Source: CAZWXH01 sp964637725 | GTDB taxonomy: Bacteria; Bacillota_I; Bacilli_A; Erysipelotrichales; Coprobacillaceae | DNA: 8,351 nucleotides | Direction of reading: 5' to 3' | Assembly (NCBI GenBank): GCA_964637725.1 | Contig: CAZWXH010000080.1 | Location: 1 to 8,351, forward strand | In this document: positions 5,043 through 8,351 of the stretch, piece by piece | Position numbering within the stretch: the stretch's first letter is position 1 | Layout: every line of letters begins with the position of its first letter | Made by a program: the position numbers and the translations under genes | The notes under the pieces: model-generated | Told to the model about the DNA's origin: nothing | Database searches by the model: none | The model's input: only the letters and a program-made list of their open reading frames with translations

Positions 5043-5945
5043 TTATTCCCGTCTTTTCTTTTTTGCTGAAGGCGTTAATTCTTCATGATAAAAATAATTA
5101 ACAACAATAGGGGGAGCATTGAATGGTCTTTTAATTGAATCATCATCTCTTACATAAAGTAAGCCTTCTTCTTCACAGAACTGTTTAATTTCATTATCTA
5201 ATTCTTGCCAGTATGTTCTATCTTTCTTTTTATAGATTTGTTCATACAAAGGATAAAGATGTGGATATCTATTTTTGATGTAATCTAAAATTACTGATTT
5301 ATAATCTCCACGCAAATTTAAGTTTTCTAACCATATTAAATGACATTGATCTTTCGCTTTTTTTATAATCTCTTTAACATCCGTAATACCAGGAAATATA
5401 GGAGATATAAAACAAGTTGTACGAATGCCTTCATCATAAAACGTTTTCATAGCATTTAATCTTCTCTCAATGCTTACAGCATTATCCATATCATTTTTAA
5501 AGTTTTCATCCAATGTATTGATTGACCATGAAACTCTAGCATTTGGAAAAGACTTAATAAGCTCTAAATCTCGTAACACAAGGTCAGACTTAGTAGCAAT
5601 ACTAATAGCGACATCACTTCCCTTTAATTGTTCTAATAATGTCATTGTTTTTTGATATTTCTTTTCTATCGGTTGATATGGATCGGTTACTGATCCTATA
5701 AATATAGATTTACCATTATATTTTTGAGGATTCTTTATTTCTCCCCAGTCTTTAATATCGACAAAACTACCCCAAGCTTCTAAATGACCAGTAAATCTTT
5801 TCATAAAGGTAGCATAACAATATTGACAAGCATGCGTACATCCAATATAAGGATTAACTGAATAATCACAAACAGGTAAATTTGATTTTGTAAATATTCC
5901 TTTTACATCTATTTCCTTTACAATAACATCATCAATTTTTTCCAT
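5043..5945 (-). CDS. SPL-family radical SAM protein ('mobile pair protein B'-like)
   Basis: The 300-residue protein carries the radical SAM cluster motif CTHACQYC (C36, C40, C43) in the context VNPYIGCTHACQYCYATFMKR. This is typical of spore-photoproduct-lyase-like (SplB/Rv2578c-type) proteins, as are GSVTDPYQPIE (84-94) and the later ENLNLRG (207-213). From memory the N-terminal region closely resembles the family called 'radical SAM mobile pair protein B', which normally sits beside a second radical SAM protein A. No such partner is in this window. The reaction is unknown, and DNA photoproduct repair should not be assumed. AAAAGGG (5952-5958) lies six bases before the ATG. A promoter candidate sits about 60 bp upstream, so it is probably transcribed alone. 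Confidence 0.82.
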   Translation of the reverse strand: MEKIDDVIVKEIDVKGIFTKSNLPVCDYSVNPYIGCTHACQYCYATFMKRFTGHLEAWGSFVDIKDWGEIKNPQKYNGKSIFIGSVTDPYQPIEKKYQKTMTLLEQLKGSDVAISIATKSDLVLRDLELIKSFPNARVSWSINTLDENFKNDMDNAVSIERRLNAMKTFYDEGIRTTCFISPIFPGITDVKEIIKKAKDQCHLIWLENLNLRGDYKSVILDYIKNRYPHLYPLYEQIYKKKDRTYWQELDNEIKQFCEEEGLLYVRDDDSIKRPFNAPPIVVNYFYHEELTPSAKKKRRE

Positions 5946-6003
5946 GGTTATCCCTTTTCTTTATAACTTTTTTTCAATATTTTCAAGTGAACTTTCATGA
6001 TAT

Positions 6004-6032
6004 AAGATATCGAACTCATAACTATTTGACAA
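6004..6032 (-). promoter_or_regulatory. Candidate promoter of the radical SAM gene
   Basis: On the minus strand TTGTCA (6027-6032) and TATCTT (6004-6009) are separated by exactly 17 bp, about 60 bp upstream of the start codon. An ATTATGATAAT palindrome (6043-6053) lies just upstream of the -35. Confidence 0.45.
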
Positions 6033-6067
6033 ATTCATATCGATTATGATAATAGTACTTCTTCTTA

Positions 6068-6436
6068 TTATATGATATGCGTACCAATCCCTTTATCTAT
6101 ACGCCATTGTGGTGGCATACCGTCATCACCCCAGTATTCATCAATACTTACAATTTTATCTTTATTTATTTTAATAAATGAAGTTACATGAAAAGATAAA
6201 GATTGATCAGTTGTGAATACGTGAACTACGTTTATAACTAAGTCACCTATTTGTTCAAGTCTTTCTATCTCACCATTCCATTTATTAGGATATTCACAGT
6301 TTGCTCGGATAAATTCATCCACACTAAAGTGTTCATTTGTATTATGCCATCTAATGTAGGCATTAGAATGAAAATAACCTTTCATTGATTGTGCATCTTG
6401 ACTTAACGTTGCTTTCCAATACTCTCTTATATTCAT
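6068..6436 (-). CDS. SnoaL-like / NTF2-fold small protein
   Basis: The 122-residue protein has the look of the NTF2-like superfamily. An N-terminal helix (MNIREYWKATLSQDAQSM) is followed by the YFHSNAYIRWHNTNEHFSVDEF segment (21-42), a helix with NKWNGEIERLEQIGD, and long strands with VVHVFTTDQSLSFHVTSFIKI (70-90) and KIVSIDEYWGDDG. Such proteins are cone-shaped pockets acting as isomerases, hydrolases or ligand binders, and nothing here identifies the substrate. AAGGA (6447-6451) precedes the ATG by ten bases. The next gene downstream on the strand, the radical SAM gene, starts 122 bp away, and a functional link is unproven. Confidence 0.75.
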   Translation of the reverse strand: MNIREYWKATLSQDAQSMKGYFHSNAYIRWHNTNEHFSVDEFIRANCEYPNKWNGEIERLEQIGDLVINVVHVFTTDQSLSFHVTSFIKINKDKIVSIDEYWGDDGMPPQWRIDKGIGTHII

Positions 6437-6474
6437 TGTTATTACATCCTTCCCCCAATAGTATCTGAATTTAA

Positions 6475-6485
6475 ATGATTATCAT
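6475..6485. promoter_or_regulatory. Fur-family-like palindrome in the SnoaL-like gene's leader
   Basis: ATGATTATCAT is a perfect palindrome around a single base and equals the core of the classical Fur box. The outer bases agree only partly. It lies 21 bp downstream of the candidate -10, where a repressor could act. AT-richness makes chance occurrence possible. Confidence 0.25.
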
Positions 6486-6506
6486 ATTCATCTTGTTTTC
6501 ATTAGT

Positions 6507-6536
6507 ATTATATCACTATAGGATTACTTCTTTCAA
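6507..6536 (-). promoter_or_regulatory. Promoter of the SnoaL-like gene
   Basis: On the minus strand TTGAAA (6531-6536), an 18-bp spacer and a perfect TATAAT (6507-6512) lie about 70 bp upstream of the start codon. Confidence 0.6.
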
Positions 6537-6601
6537 TAACTCTTCGTAAGGCTAACTGCCATTTGCAAGTAAATTACATTGATAGCATCTTTTTCATCTT
6601 G

Positions 6602-6760
6602 AGTCATCTTGTTCTATTCACCTTCGCTAGACAAAGTTTAAATGGGAAGACCCCTTATGAACTGTTTGAATTCTTATATGGTAAAAAGATGTTAGATTTA
6701 TTAAACATAAAAAAAATAGATAAGGATCAAGTGACATTGAAACCTTATCTTATAAAGTAA
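6602..6760 (+). pseudogene. C-terminal remnant of an IS30-like transposase
   Basis: An open frame of about 52 codons ending at TAA 6758-6760 reads SHLVLFTFARQSLNGKTPYE and then FLYGKKMLDLLNIKKI and VTLKPYLIK. This is the pattern of the extreme C-terminus of long IS30-family transposases (SLN-KTPYEL, LLG, LLD-L-I--I, V-LKP-L). The catalytic DDE region and all of the N-terminus are missing, there is no start codon or ribosome binding site, and upstream bases do not continue the homology. It is therefore a decayed fragment. Family assignment is by motif recall and another IS family is possible. Confidence 0.6.
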
Positions 6761-6777
6761 CTACCCCAAAGTAGTTA
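6758..6777. repeat. Short hairpin at the transposase remnant's stop codon
   Basis: TAACTAC and GTAGTTA form a perfect 7-bp stem around a CCCAAA loop and include the stop codon. No T-run follows, so it is not a convincing terminator. It may be a leftover of the element's end. Confidence 0.3.
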
Positions 6778-6834
6778 TAAAGAATAAACAAATTCATATA
6801 GATATCCGATAATCAAGACAACTTCATAACAAGA

Positions 6835-6868
6835 ATTTAGTCTTACACTTTTTTAAAAATGACTAAAT
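6835..6868. repeat. 8-bp inverted repeat in IS-remnant flank
   Basis: ATTTAGTC (6835-6842) and GACTAAAT (6861-6868) are perfect reverse complements with an 18-base T/A-rich spacer. They lie beside the IS-end-like patch and may belong to the same decayed element. Confidence 0.35.
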
Positions 6869-6941
6869 CGACCTTTTTCAGTGTGCTCAAAAATATATAA
6901 ATATGTTTATCTTTATTTAAATCATATATGATAATTGAAAG

Positions 6942-7019
6942 AAAATCAAATTAAAAAGATTAAAATCTATTGAATTAATCAATAAAACAGAATTTAATCT
7001 TTCTTAATAAATTGATTTT
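6942..7019. repeat. Long imperfect palindrome, about 80 bp
   Basis: AAAATCAA (6942-6949) pairs with TTGATTTT (7012-7019), TTAA with TTAA, and AAAGATTAAA (6955-6964) with TTTAATCTTT (6993-7002), with one C and one AAA bulge: about 23 paired bases. The loop holds a further TATTGA/TCAATA hairpin. It could be a small palindromic element or a transcribed stem-loop. Low complexity limits certainty. Confidence 0.4.
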
Positions 7020-7064
7020 ATAAAACAAGAACTTACTTTTTCACTTTATCACCGATATTTATAT

Positions 7065-7093
7065 TTGTTAATATATAAGAAATATAGTAGAAT
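7065..7093 (+). promoter_or_regulatory. Candidate promoter of the RlmI-like methyltransferase gene
   Basis: TTGTTA (7065-7070) and TAGAAT (7088-7093) are separated by 17 bp, with the start codon 26 bp beyond the -10. This gives a short leader containing GAGGT. Confidence 0.5.
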
Positions 7094-7119
7094 GATAAAA
7101 GAAATAAGCGAGGTATAAT

Positions 7120-8322
7120 ATGGAGAGACTTTATCCAAGTATTACAATAAGTAAAGAGGGAGAAACATGGCTTGATAAAGGTCAAATGTGGATGTATAAG
7201 AATAATATTGAAAAGTTAGATGAAACAATTGATAATGGTTCTTTAGTAGATATCTTAACAACAACAGGAAGATATCTAGGAACAGGTTTTCTATCTAAAG
7301 AGAGTCATGTGACAGTCAGAATATTATCTAAGAATCAAAAGGAAGTCATAGATAATGACTTCTTTAAGAAAAGAATACAATTCTCTTATGATTATAGAAG
7401 AACTGTAGAAAAAGATAATATAACGAATTGTCGATTAGTCTTTGGAGAAGCCGATGGATTACCGGGTCTAACAGTTGATCGATATAATGATATATTGGTT
7501 ACTCAAATCAGTTCATATGGATTAGAACAAATAAAAGATATGATTTATGAATTATTATTAGAAGTCTTAAAAGAAGATAATCAAGTGATTGCAGGTATTT
7601 ATGAAAGAAATGATATCAATGTAAGAACCAAAGAAGGATTACCTCAAGAGAAAGGTTATTGGAGAAATCTTAAACTAGAAACAACAACAATTATTAATGA
7701 AAATGGTTTGAAATTAAATGTTGATGTTGAAAATGGTCAAAAGACAGGATACTTCTTAGATCAAAAAGATAATAGAGTATTGTTAAGAAAGATGTCTGAA
7801 GGTAAAACTGTATTAGATTGTTTCAGTCATACAGGAGGCTTTGCCTTAAATGCAGCAAAGGGAAATGCTAAGAAGGTAGTCGCAGTTGATGTTTCTCAAA
7901 CAGCATTGGATCAAGGATACAGAAATGCACGCTTAAATCAATTAGAAGATAAGATATCTTTTGTTAAGGATGATGTGTTTGATTATTTAGATAAATGTGA
8001 AAAAGGACAATATGATATTATTGTATTAGATCCTCCAGCATTTACAAAATCAAGAAGAACAGTAAATCAAGCTTATAATGGATATAAAAGAATTAATATG
8101 CAAGCAATGAAGTTACTTATGAATGGTGGATATCTAATTACATGTAGTTGTTCACGCTTTATGGAGACAGATAACTTTGAAAAAATGTTAAGAGAATCAG
8201 CTAAAGAAGTTGGCGTTACATTAAAACAAGTTTCGGTAACTCAACAGAATAAAGATCATCCTATTTTATGGGCAATGGAAGAAACATCATATCTAAAATT
8301 TTATATTTTCCAGATTATATAA
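7120..8322 (+). CDS. Class I SAM-dependent rRNA methyltransferase, RlmI-like
   Basis: The complete 400-residue protein matches the layout of E. coli RlmI, which makes m5C1962 in 23S rRNA. It has an N-terminal PUA RNA-binding domain (about 1-75), a central domain with FGEADGLPGLTVDRY (108-122) and ENGQKTGYFLDQKDNR (204-219), and a Rossmann methyltransferase domain. That domain has VLDCFSHTGGFALNA for SAM binding (231-245), DPPAF (304-308) and TCSCS (341-345), which carries the likely catalytic cysteine. The target base in this organism is inferred from family only. GAGGT (7110-7114) lies five bases before the ATG. It has its own promoter after the gene-free stretch, and no downstream partner is visible before the window ends. 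Confidence 0.9.
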   Translation: MERLYPSITISKEGETWLDKGQMWMYKNNIEKLDETIDNGSLVDILTTTGRYLGTGFLSKESHVTVRILSKNQKEVIDNDFFKKRIQFSYDYRRTVEKDNITNCRLVFGEADGLPGLTVDRYNDILVTQISSYGLEQIKDMIYELLLEVLKEDNQVIAGIYERNDINVRTKEGLPQEKGYWRNLKLETTTIINENGLKLNVDVENGQKTGYFLDQKDNRVLLRKMSEGKTVLDCFSHTGGFALNAAKGNAKKVVAVDVSQTALDQGYRNARLNQLEDKISFVKDDVFDYLDKCEKGQYDIIVLDPPAFTKSRRTVNQAYNGYKRINMQAMKLLMNGGYLITCSCSRFMETDNFEKMLRESAKEVGVTLKQVSVTQQNKDHPILWAMEETSYLKFYIFQII

Positions 8323-8351
8323 TGTAAACATTTTCATTTTATGAAATTAGT

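Larger units (their letters stand above)
6761..7064. other. Gene-free AT-rich stretch, probably decayed insertion-sequence DNA
   Basis: No plausible coding frame is seen on either strand. The stretch holds an 8-bp inverted repeat (6835-6842 with 6861-6868), a GC-richer patch around 6868-6890 (TCGACCTTTTTCAGTGTGCT) that looks like the end of an insertion sequence, and the large palindrome at 6942-7019. The remainder is AT-rich with no recognisable signal. Confidence 0.5.

Noticed and set aside
5470..5655. Plus-strand open frame of 61 codons
   Set aside because: It is antisense within the radical SAM gene and has no start signals.
5043..5945. Spore photoproduct lyase function for the radical SAM protein
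   Set aside because: The similarity is at superfamily level only, with the cluster motif in the Rv2578c/mobile-pair context. No sporulation genes are present to support DNA repair.
6026..6052. Plus-strand TTGACA with a -10-like GATAAT as a promoter
   Set aside because: No plus-strand gene follows. The same bases serve better as the minus-strand promoter of the radical SAM gene.
6713..6750. GATAAGG...CCTTATC inverted repeat inside the transposase remnant
   Set aside because: It lies within the remnant's coding sequence, has a 17-base spacer and no T-run, so it is probably chance.

Overview
The window is AT-rich chromosomal DNA with strong AGGAGG-type ribosome binding sites, sigma-A-like promoters (several with an extended TGn -10 box) and short intergenic gaps. 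This points to a low-GC Firmicute. The protein flavour would fit an Erysipelotrichia/Coprobacillaceae-type gut bacterium, but that rank is inference. There is no phage module, CRISPR array, tRNA or rRNA. The contents are housekeeping and accessory metabolic genes plus one decayed insertion-sequence remnant.

Left part (1-2886): a membrane-anchored metallophosphoesterase and a TetR-family regulator lie on the minus strand. The regulator is divergent from a histidine phosphatase. The 115-bp gap between them holds two divergent promoters whose -35 boxes overlap, plus three copies of a 9-bp half-site, so the regulator probably controls itself and the phosphatase. A free-standing PAS-domain protein follows, with its own extended -10 promoter.

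Middle (2887-4913): a gene resembling N5-(carboxyethyl)ornithine synthase is preceded by a leader of about 170 nt. The leader holds a nested stem-loop and three hairpins, of which the middle one excludes the other two. One hairpin hides the ribosome binding site and one frees it. This looks like a regulatory RNA switch that I cannot assign to a known class, and it is the most interesting item here. A 28-codon open frame also runs through the leader and stops where the first switching hairpin begins. The synthase gene converges on a membrane-anchored polysaccharide deacetylase, and both stop codons lie inside one bidirectional terminator hairpin.

Right part (5043-8322): minus-strand genes encode a SPL-like radical SAM protein (resembling 'mobile pair protein B' but without a visible partner) and a small SnoaL/NTF2-like protein. 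Then come about 680 bp with no intact gene, holding the C-terminal scrap of an IS30-like transposase, inverted repeats and an AT-rich palindrome of about 80 bp. The window ends with a complete RlmI-like PUA/SAM-dependent RNA methyltransferase gene.

The genes do not form one obvious pathway. The deacetylase and metallophosphoesterase suggest envelope functions, the synthase amino-acid derivative metabolism, and the methyltransferase ribosome modification.
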